Source: Aureimonas sp. SK2 (lineage in GTDB: Bacteria > Pseudomonadota > Alphaproteobacteria > Rhizobiales > Rhizobiaceae). Taken from it: DNA of 41,428 nucleotides. Shown piece after piece: positions 27,577 through 35,013 of this stretch; the first letter of the stretch is position 1; the number at the start of each line of letters is the position of its first letter. Under the pieces are notes generated by a model, which saw only the letters and a program-made list of their open reading frames with translations, made no database searches and had not been told where the DNA came from. The stretch lies in contig NZ_JAPZDS010000023.1 of the NCBI RefSeq assembly GCF_029813115.1, positions 1-41,428 of the forward strand, written 5' to 3'. A program made the position numbers and the translations under genes.

Positions 27577-28473
27577 TCAGGCGGCGAGTGCCCGGGTGAG
27601 GCCGAAGTGGTCGACCAGCGCCTTCATGCGGGCGTCGTCGGCCGCCGGCAGCGGCAGGCGGGGCGGGCGCGGTTCGCCGACCGCAAAGCCCATGTGGCCG
27701 AGGAGCGCCTTCGTCCCGCCGACATAGAGATGCCCGCCGACCGCCTCGATCAGCGGCAGCCATTCGAGATAGAGCCTGTGCGCCTCGGGAACGCGGTTCT
27801 CGTCCTTCACCAGCTCGAAGATGCGCGCCATCTGCCGTGGGGCGACGTTGGACGCCACGGCGACCCAGCCTTCCGCCCCTTCCACGAAGGACTCAAAGCC
27901 CAGGATGCCGCCGAAGACCGTCATGTTGGAGCCGGCCTTGCGGATGATATCGCGCACGCGCGTCACCTCAAGCGTCGACTCCTTGATGTAGTCGCAGCCC
28001 CCGATCTCGGCGATCCGCGCGACGAGATCGGGCTTAAGGTCCACGTTGGCTGTCGCCGGATTGTTGTAGACCATGATCGGGAGCTTGGTCGCTGCGGCGA
28101 TCGTGCGGTAGTGGTGGACGAGCTCGTCGTCGGTCGGCGTCGAGTAGAAGGGCGGAATGATCATCACCCCGTCGGCCCCGAGGTCCTCGGCCTGTCGCGT
28201 AAGGCGGACGGCCTCGCGCGTGTCCTCGGCGCCCGTGCCGATCAGGACGGGGACCCGGCCGGCGGCCGTCTCGATCACGGTCCTCGCGACCTCGACGCGC
28301 TCCTCCTCGGACAGGGACAGGAACTCGCCGGTGGAGCCGAGCGGGATCAGGCCGTGGATGCCTTCCCGGACCTGCCAGTCGGTGAAGGCTTTGAGCGTTT
28401 CGACGTCAAGCCGTCCGGCCTTGTCGAACGGCGTGATCATGACGGTGTAGACACCGCGAAAGGTCTTCTGCAT
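27577..28473 (-). CDS. DapA/NAL-family aldolase or deaminase
   Basis: A 298-residue (beta/alpha)8 lyase of the dihydrodipicolinate synthase/N-acetylneuraminate lyase superfamily. It has GSTGEF (46-51), the catalytic Tyr136 (MVYNNP) and the Schiff-base Lys164 (YIKEST). Members catalyse aldol condensation, cleavage or deamination, including deamination of pyrroline-4-hydroxy-2-carboxylate. Its position directly before the FAD fusion favours a catabolic lyase/deaminase over lysine biosynthesis. Twenty-six bases separate it from the permease; ATG 28473. Confidence 0.92.
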   Translation of the reverse strand: MQKTFRGVYTVMITPFDKAGRLDVETLKAFTDWQVREGIHGLIPLGSTGEFLSLSEEERVEVARTVIETAAGRVPVLIGTGAEDTREAVRLTRQAEDLGADGVMIIPPFYSTPTDDELVHHYRTIAAATKLPIMVYNNPATANVDLKPDLVARIAEIGGCDYIKESTLEVTRVRDIIRKAGSNMTVFGGILGFESFVEGAEGWVAVASNVAPRQMARIFELVKDENRVPEAHRLYLEWLPLIEAVGGHLYVGGTKALLGHMGFAVGEPRPPRLPLPAADDARMKALVDHFGLTRALAA

Positions 28474-28499
28474 GGCGATGGATCCGTTGAAAGGCGGGG

Positions 28500-29192
28500 T
28501 CAGCGCTGCTCGCTCGCGGCAAGCGGCTGGTCGGAGCGTCCGAAGCGCCGCTCGATCCGGCGCTGAACAAGGTCCCAGAGCGTGGTCAGGAGAAGGTAGT
28601 AGATCGCCGCGACGGTGAAGAGTTCGAGCACCTCGAAGCGCTCCTGGATGAGGACCTGCGTGCGGCGCAGGAGTTCCTCCATCGAGATCACCGAGGTGAC
28701 AGAGGTGGTCTTGAGGAGGCCGTTCACCGAGTTGCCGAGCGGCGGCACGATGATCTTCAGCGCCTGCGGAAGCACGATCGAGCGCATGATCTGCGGCTCG
28801 CGCATGCCGAGCGCGCGCGCGGCCCGCACCTGGCCCTTCGGCACCGCCTCGATGCCGGCGCGGATGATCTCGGCGAGATAGGCCGCCTCGTTGAGCGACA
28901 GGCCAATCAGCGCGGCCTGCCAGACGTTGAAGCGGATGCCGAGTTCGGGCAGGGCGGTGTAGATGACGATGAGCTGGACGAGTAGTGGCGTTCCGCGGAA
29001 CAGCCAGACATAGGCGCCCGCCAAGCCCGAGAGGATGCGCGACGACGAGCGCCGCATCAGGGCGAGGCCGAAGCCGAGCACGAGGCCGGCGAGGATGGCG
29101 ACGACCGTCAGCCAGAGCGTCGTGAAGACGCCCTGGAGGATGAACGGGTTCACGAGGTAGCCGAAGAAGCCCGACCAGTTCCAGTTCAGCAT
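28500..29192 (-). CDS. Polar amino-acid ABC transporter permease
   Basis: A 230-residue HisM/GlnP-type permease with an N-terminal helix about residues 20-45, the conserved FRGTPLLVQL segment and the coupling loop EAVPKGQVRAARALGMREPQIMRSIVLPQALK. About five membrane helices are visible. It is the only permease in the operon, so the channel is probably a homodimer. It lies 52 bases after the binding-protein gene and feeds the downstream catabolic enzymes. Confidence 0.94.
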   Translation of the reverse strand: MLNWNWSGFFGYLVNPFILQGVFTTLWLTVVAILAGLVLGFGLALMRRSSSRILSGLAGAYVWLFRGTPLLVQLIVIYTALPELGIRFNVWQAALIGLSLNEAAYLAEIIRAGIEAVPKGQVRAARALGMREPQIMRSIVLPQALKIIVPPLGNSVNGLLKTTSVTSVISMEELLRRTQVLIQERFEVLELFTVAAIYYLLLTTLWDLVQRRIERRFGRSDQPLAASEQR

Positions 29193-29244
29193 GCGTGCGG
29201 TCCTTCGCCGGATCGTCGCCGAGGCGGGGTGGAAAGACTGGCGG

Positions 29245-30072
29245 TCAGCCCGCCGGACCCTTCACGGCGAGCTCGCCGGACACCGGCTCGACGCCGTACT
29301 CGGCAAACAGCTTGTCGAAGGAGCCGTCGGCCTTCATGTCCGCGAGCACCTTCGCCACCGCGTCCGCCAGCGGGCGGCTCTTCATGGCGAGGGCCACCGG
29401 CGTCGGGCCGATCCCGTGCAGCGCGCGGTGGAACTGGCCGCGCTTGGCGTATTCCTCGGCCACGCCGTCGATCGAAACCATCGCGTCGACCTGGCCGGCG
29501 CGCAGCGCCTGATAGGCGAGGGCGAAATTGTCGAAGGTCCGCACCGTCGCGCCCTCGAGGCCCTTCTCGCGCAGCTGCGCGTCGATCGCCTTGGCCTGCT
29601 TCTCCTCGAAGCCGCCGATCTCGACGCCGATCGAGTGGCCGGCGAGATCGTCGAGCGACTTGACCTCGATGCCGGAATTATTGGCCGTCGAGATGCTGAT
29701 CGCCTGGTTCTCGTAGGGGATCATCTGCATCATCGCCGCACGCTCGGGCGTGTAGAAGATGCCGGTGTTGATGAGGTCCCAGCGGCCCGACTGAAGCCCG
29801 GGCACCATCGCCGAGAACTCGATGCGGATGTATTCGGGCTCAAGGCACAGCCGCTTGGCGATCTCCCTGCCGAGCTCGACGCGCATGCCCTTCAGCTCGC
29901 CCGACGCATCTACGAACTGCAGCGGCGGCAAGGTCGGGTTCGTCGACATGACCAGCTTGCCCGGTTGAATGAGTTCGCTGTCGGCGACGACGGGCTTGCA
30001 GTCCTGTGCCTGGGCCGTCGTGGCAAGGAGGAGGGCGCCGAGCGCGATCGTCAGGGAAAACCGGATGGGCAT
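29245..30072 (-). CDS. Family 3 substrate-binding protein (amino-acid type)
   Basis: A 275-residue periplasmic binding protein with a Sec signal peptide (RFSLTIALGALLLATTAQA, cleavage about residue 23). The mature protein begins DCKPVVADSEL and has the family-3 pattern PPLQFVDASGELKGMRVEL followed by GLQSGRWDLI. This places it with binding proteins for polar amino acids or related small zwitterions. ATG 30072 has AGAGG 7 bases upstream; a TTG at 30090 is in frame but less likely. It is the first gene of the eight-gene operon, behind a promoter with a GntR-type operator at 30116-30125. Confidence 0.93.
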   Translation of the reverse strand: MPIRFSLTIALGALLLATTAQAQDCKPVVADSELIQPGKLVMSTNPTLPPLQFVDASGELKGMRVELGREIAKRLCLEPEYIRIEFSAMVPGLQSGRWDLINTGIFYTPERAAMMQMIPYENQAISISTANNSGIEVKSLDDLAGHSIGVEIGGFEEKQAKAIDAQLREKGLEGATVRTFDNFALAYQALRAGQVDAMVSIDGVAEEYAKRGQFHRALHGIGPTPVALAMKSRPLADAVAKVLADMKADGSFDKLFAEYGVEPVSGELAVKGPAG

Positions 30073-30115
30073 GGTGAAACCTCTTGGCAAGATCGGGAGG
30101 AAGTGCGCATGCTAG

Positions 30116-30156
30116 TGGTATACCAATATTATGCGATGAATGCCGGAGGCTTGCAA
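30116..30156 (-). promoter_or_regulatory. Promoter and operator of the eight-gene operon
   Basis: On the minus strand TTGCAA (30156-30151), a 17-base spacer and CATAAT (30133-30128) form a sigma70-like promoter. The perfect 10-bp palindrome TGGTATACCA (30116-30125) starts two bases downstream of the -10 box and covers the expected start of transcription, a typical repressor position. The same palindrome with one change lies before the nearby GntR gene. Confidence 0.75.
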
Positions 30157-30175
30157 GATGGATTCTTCGAAGTCG

Positions 30176-30826
30176 TCAGAAGCGTTCGAGAACGCGTCGG
30201 CGGATGCCGGACAGGTGTCGCCGCATCGCGTCCGCCGCCTGGTCGGGCGCGCGAAGCGACAGCGCGGTCAGGATCTCCCGGTGCTCACCGTTGTCGACGT
30301 GCAGCGTCGCCCGCCATTTCGTCTGGCGTTCGTAGAGCGTGGTGTAGCGGCGCATATCCTGGAGGTACCGCGTCATGAACGGGTTGCCGCATTGGGTCGC
30401 GATCAGCGCGTGGAGATCGTCGTCAAACAGGAGGAGGTCGATCTCCTGGAGGTCGTCTGTCGTCTCCAGCCGCGCCATCTCGGCCTCGAGCCGGGCGACG
30501 TCGGCGGCCGCAACGGCCGTGGCCGCGAGCGACGCGGCGGCTGGCTCGACGAGCGCGCGCATCTCCAGGGTCTGCAGATAGTCCTGAAGGCTGAGGGCGC
30601 GAACCGCCAGGATGCCGGTGTTGCTGCGCACCAGCAAGCCCTCGCCGGCCAACCGGCCGAGGGCGTCGCGCAAGGGCGAGCGCGAGACGCCGATCTCCTC
30701 GGCGATACGCCGTTCCTGGATGGGAGTCCCGGCCGCCAGGCGCGCGTCGAGAATGTCCGACAGGATTTGCCGGTAGGCCTTTTCAGAGAGATTGGTGGGT
30801 TCCGCCGGGGCCGGGGGCTTCGCCAT
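30176..30826 (-). CDS. GntR family regulator, FCD/FadR type (first copy)
   Basis: A 216-residue GntR regulator. The N-terminal winged helix has AYRQILSDILDARLAAGTPI and RRIAEEIGVSRSPLRDAL; the C-terminal FCD ligand domain has DLHALIATQCGNPFM and HREILTAL with MRRHL, giving the His/Asp residues that hold a metal in this class. It lies directly upstream of the ABC/hydantoinase operon on the same strand, separated from it by the operator promoter. I chose ATG 30826; a GTG at 30853 adds nine residues but lacks a ribosome site. It is the likely repressor of the operon and of itself. Confidence 0.9.
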   Translation of the reverse strand: MAKPPAPAEPTNLSEKAYRQILSDILDARLAAGTPIQERRIAEEIGVSRSPLRDALGRLAGEGLLVRSNTGILAVRALSLQDYLQTLEMRALVEPAAASLAATAVAAADVARLEAEMARLETTDDLQEIDLLLFDDDLHALIATQCGNPFMTRYLQDMRRYTTLYERQTKWRATLHVDNGEHREILTALSLRAPDQAADAMRRHLSGIRRRVLERF

Positions 30827-30863
30827 CTGGAGCTCGACTGTTTGCTTCCGCACGGCGAAGGAG

Positions 30864-30883
30864 TGGCATACCAGTCGTGTATA
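30864..30883 (-). promoter_or_regulatory. Operator and -10 box of the first GntR gene
   Basis: TGGCATACCA (30864-30873) differs by one base from the operator at 30116. On the minus strand a -10-like TATACA (30883-30878) lies four bases before it, so the site covers the expected transcription start, the same arrangement as in the operon promoter. It lies in the gap between the two divergent GntR genes. Confidence 0.7.
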
Positions 30884-30918
30884 GGCGAGGGGCGAGTGCG
30901 GGCGAGGGCGAGGCAGTC

Positions 30919-31593
30919 ATGATTTCAAACGAAGAGGCTGCGCCGACCGCGGCCGCCGATCGCAGCCCGAACCTTGCCAATCTCGCCTACCGCTCGGTCG
31001 CCGAAATGATCCGCAGCCGTCGCCTGCGCGGCGGCGACGTGATCGTCGAGGCCAAGCTTGCCGCGACGCTCGGCGTGTCGCGAACGCCGATGCGCGAGGC
31101 GCTTCAGAGGCTGGAGGGCGAGGGGCTCGTCCACAAGGGTGAGGGGCGCAACTATGTCGTGCGTCGCGTCGACCTCGGCGAATATCTTCAGAGCCTCCGA
31201 CTGCGACTCCTGATCGAGCCCGAGGCGGCGGTGCTTGCGCTCGACAATATTCCCCGCCGCACGCTTCTCGCCGTGCGCCTCGAGATTCTGGAACTCCTCG
31301 ACGCCAAGACGTACCACACCGATCAGCACTGGTTCTCGGACGACCATCTGCACGGGATGATCATCGATCATTGCGGCAACGCGGTCATGGCGCGCGTGCT
31401 CCGCGACCTGCGGGCTGCGACACGGCTCTTTGAGATCGACCAGCTAAAGGAGCGACTGATCCCGGACTCCTCGGAGCACCTCAGGATCATCGAGGCAATT
31501 CAGGCCACGGACGCCGAGGCCACGCGGGAAAGCGTCGCCGTCCACATCCGCAGCCTCATTGCGTTCGCCTTGGCGGCCTTCCAACTGAAGTAG
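30919..31593 (+). CDS. GntR family regulator, FCD/FadR type (second copy)
   Basis: A 224-residue GntR regulator divergent from the first. The helix-turn-helix region has AYRSVAEMIRSRRLRGGDVI and AKLAATLGVSRTPMREAL; the FCD domain has DDHLHGMIIDHCGNAVM and EHLRIIEAI. ATG 30919 follows a GAGGCAG. It is not closely similar to the first copy outside the common motifs, so it may answer to a different ligand. Both genes share one 90-bp control region, and it could act on this cluster or on the esterase genes that converge on it. No operon partner follows. Confidence 0.9.
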   Translation: MISNEEAAPTAAADRSPNLANLAYRSVAEMIRSRRLRGGDVIVEAKLAATLGVSRTPMREALQRLEGEGLVHKGEGRNYVVRRVDLGEYLQSLRLRLLIEPEAAVLALDNIPRRTLLAVRLEILELLDAKTYHTDQHWFSDDHLHGMIIDHCGNAVMARVLRDLRAATRLFEIDQLKERLIPDSSEHLRIIEAIQATDAEATRESVAVHIRSLIAFALAAFQLK

Positions 31594-31620
31594 CGGGATG
31601 GCTAGGTCCCGAGCCTTGGG

Positions 31621-33201
31621 CTACTGCTCCGCCTTGGGTTGAGTGGTTGTATCCCAATGTGGCGGAGCGGAGAGGACGAGCGCGCGGAGGTCGGCGGGCT
31701 CGGCTGCGTCGTCCATCCGGGTGTCGCCCTTCGCTGCGGCAAGTGCGAACCACGCCATACGTTCGCCGGCAAGGTTCATGTTCTCCGGGGATTGCGTCGC
31801 AAGCTGATGGGGGCCGTGGAAGACGAAGATGTCCTTCAAGCCCTTCGCGCGGTTCAGGGCGACGAGGCTGCCCTCCAGCCCCTCTACGTAATCCCAAGTG
31901 CCCTTGACGATCTGCAGCGCCGGCCAGCGGACGACGCCAGCCGCGACCTCGCCATCGGGATAGTACGTCGTCGAGAACTCCTCGCGCAGCGCCGCCTCAA
32001 TCACGTCGTGGCCCTTGACGCGCGTCCCGAGACCGCCGGCGTTCGGACCGTAGAGGATCGCGCCCTTAATGTTGGCGCGCCCGAGCGCCGGGCCGCAGGC
32101 ACCATCGGGGACGTCGCGGTCGCAGGTCTCAACGAAATTCTTCTGCATGGCATAGGCGACAGCGTAGGAGCCGCGTGAATAGCCCATCAGGACGATCGGC
32201 ATCGCCACGATGTCGGCGCCGTCCATCACGGTGGAGGCCGCCCGCGCACCTTCGAGGGCCTTGCCGTCCGGCCCCAACGCCCGCATGCCTTCGCCGGACG
32301 CCAACTGCTCGAACTCGCGGACCATGTCGTTGGCCTGTTCGGCGGTATTGAAGCCGTTCTGGCCGCCCGAAATTCCGTTGCCGCGCCGGTCGGTCACGAG
32401 GACGTCGAAGCCTGCTTCATGGAAGGCGTGGGCGAAGCCGCGCCAGTGGCGCATGCCAGGCTCTTCCGACAAGCCGTCCGGCGTCTCGTTCAGCACGTAC
32501 TTGCCGCTCGCCTCGTCGTGCGCGACGGGCACCGAGTTCGGATTGTCGAGCGCGGTGATCTCGTTGCCGCCCCCGTTGTTCATCACGACCAGCGCGCGTT
32601 CCCGCTGGCCGTCGTCGGACGCGATGCCGTCACCTCGGATATACCAGCCGCGCAGCTTGATCTCGCCGTCCGTCTTGAGGTGAACGCGCTCATAAGCATC
32701 GCGCGGCGCGGTGAACTCGACCACGAAAGTCTTGTCATCGGCGTCCGCGATCGGCTCGCCGTAGGGTGCCTTGCCGAAGTCGGCCGGGCGGCGGATATCT
32801 GACAGATCGACCGTGCCCTCTGGATCGATCTTGCCCCTAGTGCCGACTGTGCCGGTCTCTCGCGTCTCGACGCGAGCAAACCCCTTGGCGCCCTTGCGGG
32901 CCGCCGCCGCGCAGGCCTCGTCCGCCTTGCACCCAAGCCAGCGCTCGCGGATCTTGGCGTCGGTGAACTCGGCCGTGTAGAAGTCGCCGGCATAGCCCTC
33001 CGGCACGAGCTGGTTCAGCGGCATGAAGGGCTGGCAGAGGCCGGCGGCGTCCCGATAGCCGGGGAGATCGGCGTTTCGGTCGTAATTGACGCGGGCCGTG
33101 CAGTCGGGAGCCGGTGTTCCAGCGTTCACGACCGGCGCTTCCTGCGCCCCCGCTGCGCCCGACAAAACAATCAGGCTCGCGGCTACCAGAGTTCGACGCA
33201 T
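31621..33201 (-). CDS. Exported alpha/beta-hydrolase, large
   Basis: A 526-residue protein with a Sec signal peptide (MRRTLVAASLIVLSGAAGA, cleavage before QEA). The second half has an alpha/beta-hydrolase core with DVLVTDRRGNGISGG (266-280), then the nucleophile elbow MGYSRGSY with Ser342. The first 170 residues include several Cys and are not recognised, so it may be a two-domain periplasmic hydrolase. I chose ATG 33201 because GGAGG is 5-9 bases upstream. It converges on the second GntR gene and is the last gene of the Tct/PrpB set, 100 bases from its neighbour; co-transcription is plausible but unproved. Confidence 0.85.
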   Translation of the reverse strand: MRRTLVAASLIVLSGAAGAQEAPVVNAGTPAPDCTARVNYDRNADLPGYRDAAGLCQPFMPLNQLVPEGYAGDFYTAEFTDAKIRERWLGCKADEACAAAARKGAKGFARVETRETGTVGTRGKIDPEGTVDLSDIRRPADFGKAPYGEPIADADDKTFVVEFTAPRDAYERVHLKTDGEIKLRGWYIRGDGIASDDGQRERALVVMNNGGGNEITALDNPNSVPVAHDEASGKYVLNETPDGLSEEPGMRHWRGFAHAFHEAGFDVLVTDRRGNGISGGQNGFNTAEQANDMVREFEQLASGEGMRALGPDGKALEGARAASTVMDGADIVAMPIVLMGYSRGSYAVAYAMQKNFVETCDRDVPDGACGPALGRANIKGAILYGPNAGGLGTRVKGHDVIEAALREEFSTTYYPDGEVAAGVVRWPALQIVKGTWDYVEGLEGSLVALNRAKGLKDIFVFHGPHQLATQSPENMNLAGERMAWFALAAAKGDTRMDDAAEPADLRALVLSAPPHWDTTTQPKAEQ

Positions 33202-33301
33202 CCTGTTCCTCCCAGTTTCTAGAAGCGACGCCGTCATTCTGCACACCGGCGATGAGATCGTCAGGTGCCCTGATCGTTAGGGGCACGCCGATCGGCGCGA
33301 C

Positions 33302-34042
33302 CTACTGCGCGGGCTCAGCTGGTGCGGCTTCCAACCGCTGTTCGGCCAGCCAGTCCCAAAGTGCGGAGTCATTCAGCGCCGCCGCCTCGACTGCCTCATG
33401 GCTGGTGTTCTCGAAGACGGTCAGGCGCGCGTCGCGCTTCAGCGCCTTCAGACGCTCGTAGAGCACGACCGAGTCCGACAGCGGGATGACCTTGTCATCG
33501 GTCCCGTGAAAGACCCAGAAGGCTGCCTTCTCGCCCGTGCGGTTCAGATAGTGGCGATTGCCGCCGCCCGCGATCGGCACCACGGCGGCGAAGGTTTCGG
33601 GATACTGCTCCGCCATGGCCCAAGCCGCGAAGGCGCCGCGGCTGTATCCCATCACGACGATGCGGGATCGATCGACGCGGAGGTTGGCGACGACCTCGTC
33701 AAGCGCCGCCTTCACCTTCTCGATGGGATAGAGCAGTTCCTCATTCGGGTTCTGCGGCGAGAAGACGAGGTAGGGCACTTCGCGTCCGCCCTCGATCATC
33801 GCCGGAAGTCCGCTCGATCGTACCTTCTCGACATCGCTGCCGCCCTGATCGCCCCCGTGCAGCCAGACGATGAGCGGAAAGGCCTCATTGGAGGTCTCGT
33901 AGCCGGGGGGGGTGGATAGGAGATAGTTCAGATCGGCCGGGATCGTGGCGGTGGACCGGGCTGCCGTCTGTTCGGCTTGAGCCATTGGCATGCCGAGCCC
34001 AACGGCTGCCGAAAGGGTGAGCGAAGCGAGTATAACGCGCAT
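33302..34042 (-). CDS. Exported alpha/beta-hydrolase, esterase/PHB-depolymerase-like
   Basis: A 246-residue alpha/beta-hydrolase with a signal peptide (residues 1-23, AQA cleavage). IVWLHGGDQGG (58-68) forms the oxyanion region; the nucleophile is Ser134 in GYSRG, the acid is in HGTDDKV (Asp182/183) and the base is His215 in NTSHEA. This pattern resembles PHB-depolymerase/feruloyl-esterase and phospholipase/carboxylesterase families. With export, it probably cleaves an ester in the periplasm or outside. It lies 46 bases after the PrpB-like gene and may supply an acid for the Tct transporter. Confidence 0.88.
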   Translation of the reverse strand: MRVILASLTLSAAVGLGMPMAQAEQTAARSTATIPADLNYLLSTPPGYETSNEAFPLIVWLHGGDQGGSDVEKVRSSGLPAMIEGGREVPYLVFSPQNPNEELLYPIEKVKAALDEVVANLRVDRSRIVVMGYSRGAFAAWAMAEQYPETFAAVVPIAGGGNRHYLNRTGEKAAFWVFHGTDDKVIPLSDSVVLYERLKALKRDARLTVFENTSHEAVEAAALNDSALWDWLAEQRLEAAPAEPAQ

Positions 34043-34088
34043 GTGGATGGGTCCTCCCTGAAGACGAGGATGTGCCGGGCGGGGGGTC

Positions 34089-34994
34089 TTAGCTCGGAAG
34101 AACGGTCGCTACGATGCTCCGGTCCAGCGCCTCGTAGTCGAAGTAGCGAATGGTCTCGTAAAGTTCGGCGCGGGTCTGCATGCGATCGAGGAGTGAGGTC
34201 GCCGTTCCCTCGGACGCCAGGCGCGCATAGAGTTCGCTCTGCGCCTTTGCGGCCACCCGCAGCGAAGTGACTGGCCAGATCACCATGGCGTAGCCGAAAT
34301 CCTGAAACTCCTGCGCCGTCAGCGGCGGAGTGCGGCCGAACTCGGTCATGTTAGCCAGAAGCTTCACGCCGGGCAGACGGCTTGCGACCTCGCGGAACAT
34401 CTCGACCGAGGTCAGCGCCTCCGGGAAGATCGCGTCGGCGCCGGCCTCAAGATAGAGCTTCGCTCGCGCGACCGCTCCCTCGATCCCCTCGCTCGCCGCC
34501 GCGTCGGTGCGTGCGATGACGACCAGATCGCGCGAGGCGCGTTTAGCGGCGTTGACCTTCGCGGCCATGTCTGACGGCGCGGCGAGCTGCTTGTCGTTGA
34601 GGTGGCCGCATTTCTTCGGCAGGAGTTGGTCCTCAATCTGCACCGCGCCGGCGCCCGCATCCTCGAAGGAGCGGACCATGTGCATGACGTTCAGCGCTTC
34701 GCCGTAGCCGGTATCGCCGTCCGCCAGCAACGGCAGGCCGGACGCTCGCGCGATCTGACGGATGAAGAAGCTCATGTCCTCGACGGTGAGAATGCCGAGA
34801 TCGGGCAGACCCATCGAGGCGCTGACCGCCGCGCCCGACAGGTACAGCGCCTCGAACCCGGCATCGCGCGCCTGGATCGCGGCGAGCCCGTTGTGCGCGC
34901 CGGGAATCCCAAGGATCTGCGGGCGCTCGATGAGCGCGCGGAACCGGGAGCCGGCGGATTGCCGGGGAAGATGGGCGGCGACGAGATAGGTCAT
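34089..34994 (-). CDS. PrpB-like isocitrate lyase/PEP mutase family lyase
   Basis: A 301-residue (beta/alpha)8 lyase of the methylisocitrate lyase family. The signature Cys motif KKCGH is present at about residue 127, with the Mg-binding DGDTGYG (about 93-99) and EDQLLPKKCGHL in the active-site loop. Family members cleave 2-methylisocitrate, 2,3-dimethylmalate or related acids to pyruvate or succinate-type products. No methylcitrate synthase or dehydratase genes are nearby, so a standard methylcitrate cycle is unlikely here. It lies 19 bases after TctA, pointing to cleavage of an imported tri- or dicarboxylate. Confidence 0.9.
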   Translation of the reverse strand: MTYLVAAHLPRQSAGSRFRALIERPQILGIPGAHNGLAAIQARDAGFEALYLSGAAVSASMGLPDLGILTVEDMSFFIRQIARASGLPLLADGDTGYGEALNVMHMVRSFEDAGAGAVQIEDQLLPKKCGHLNDKQLAAPSDMAAKVNAAKRASRDLVVIARTDAAASEGIEGAVARAKLYLEAGADAIFPEALTSVEMFREVASRLPGVKLLANMTEFGRTPPLTAQEFQDFGYAMVIWPVTSLRVAAKAQSELYARLASEGTATSLLDRMQTRAELYETIRYFDYEALDRSIVATVLPS

Positions 34995-35013
34995 GAAGTC
35001 AGGTCCTTGGGCG

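Noticed and set aside
25485-27599. About 700-codon plus-strand frame opposite the FAD fusion gene
   Set aside because: Same antisense effect; the minus strand encodes well-conserved cofactor motifs and the plus strand none.
27577-28473. Calling the DapA-family gene lysine-biosynthetic dapA
   Set aside because: Its position between a permease and an Oox-type dehydrogenase points to catabolism; family membership alone does not give dihydrodipicolinate synthase activity.
34089-34994. Calling the lyase part of a methylcitrate cycle (prpB)
   Set aside because: No prpC or prpD-like genes occur in the window and it is linked to a carboxylate transporter; other substrates in the family fit equally well.
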